From Palsa-1188 sp050010575 (GTDB lineage Bacteria; Bacillota; DSM-12270; Thermacetogeniales; Thermacetogeniaceae): a DNA stretch of 5,354 bases. The notes under the pieces are model-generated. The model was given only the letters and a program-made list of their open reading frames with translations, ran no database searches and was not told the origin of the DNA. The position numbers and the translations under genes were made by a program. Below are positions 5,243 through 5,354 of the stretch, piece by piece; within the stretch, counting starts at the first letter, position 1; each line of letters opens with the position of its first letter. Location of the stretch: positions 1 to 5,354 of the forward strand of contig JBEKKU010000149.1 of NCBI GenBank assembly GCA_050010575.1, written 5' to 3'.

Positions 5243-5354
5243 GATCACTCAGCTAAAATCTAACCCAAGGGGATCCGGATCACTCACATCGAAATCTTAC
5301 CGAGGGGATGTGTCTTGGGTATGTCGATGTCGAGCCGTCGGGAGTACTTGGGTA
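5243..5354. repeat. Imperfect direct and inverted repeats of unknown role
   Basis: GATCACTCA occurs twice exactly 35 bases apart (5243-5251, 5278-5286); each is followed by a related block (AAATCT or AAAATCT, then AGGGGAT), so the two units are imperfect tandem repeats. CTTGGGTA occurs at 5314-5321 and again at 5347-5354, 33 bases apart. Inverted pairs are nested: ACCCAAG (5263-5269) with CTTGGGT (5314-5320), and inside it CACATC (5285-5290) with GATGTG (5307-5312). GATCCGGATC (5272-5281) is a perfect palindrome. No gene is visible here. It may be a regulatory region, the edge of a mobile repeat, or part of another structured RNA cut by the window end. Confidence 0.45.

Overview
The window looks like a chromosomal piece from an anaerobic, spore-former-type Firmicute (class Clostridia, Peptococcaceae/Moorella-like). 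This is inferred from the start of mraZ, strong AAGGAGG-type ribosome binding sites, a PaaK-type CoA ligase paired with a double-ACT protein, and a small DUF1858 protein. G+C content is moderate in the genes and low in the spacers. I cannot name the species. Every gene reads on the minus strand, so gene order runs from high to low coordinates.

Layout from the right. Positions 4951-5354 hold no convincing protein gene. This stretch carries imperfect direct and inverted repeats (5243-5354), a promoter-like TTGAAA-17-TACGAT (5234-5206), and then about 190 bases (5200-5012) that fold into a long interrupted stem with inner hairpins. I call this a candidate structured RNA. Just beyond it lies an extended -10 promoter element (TGGTATAAT, 4997-4989). 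This probably starts a five-gene run: a membrane-anchored Clp-fold serine protease homologue (4950-4114), a phenylacetate-CoA ligase family enzyme with a TTG start (4088-2784), a tandem ACT-domain sensor (2767-2336), a short cobalamin-independent methionine synthase-like protein (2294-1188) and a DUF1858 protein with a CxxC motif (1139-945). The run ends at an intrinsic terminator (914-887).

Next comes a single gene for a five-helix membrane protein (771-286) with its own terminator (255-227). Last is the first part of mraZ (102-1, continuing off the left edge). MraZ is the repressor that normally opens the division and cell wall (dcw) cluster. Its promoter region carries three 10-bp-spaced repeats that match the known MraZ operator pattern.

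How they may work together: PaaK plus ACT protein is a recurrent pair in Clostridia that activates aryl acids arising from aromatic amino acid metabolism, with the ACT protein probably sensing an amino acid. The methionine synthase-like protein keeps the zinc/thiol site but lacks the length of full MetE, so it may use a corrinoid or other methyl donor. Co-transcription of these genes with a protease and a CxxC protein is visible from spacing and terminators; any shared pathway is inference. The most interesting part is the structured RNA candidate at the head of the operon.
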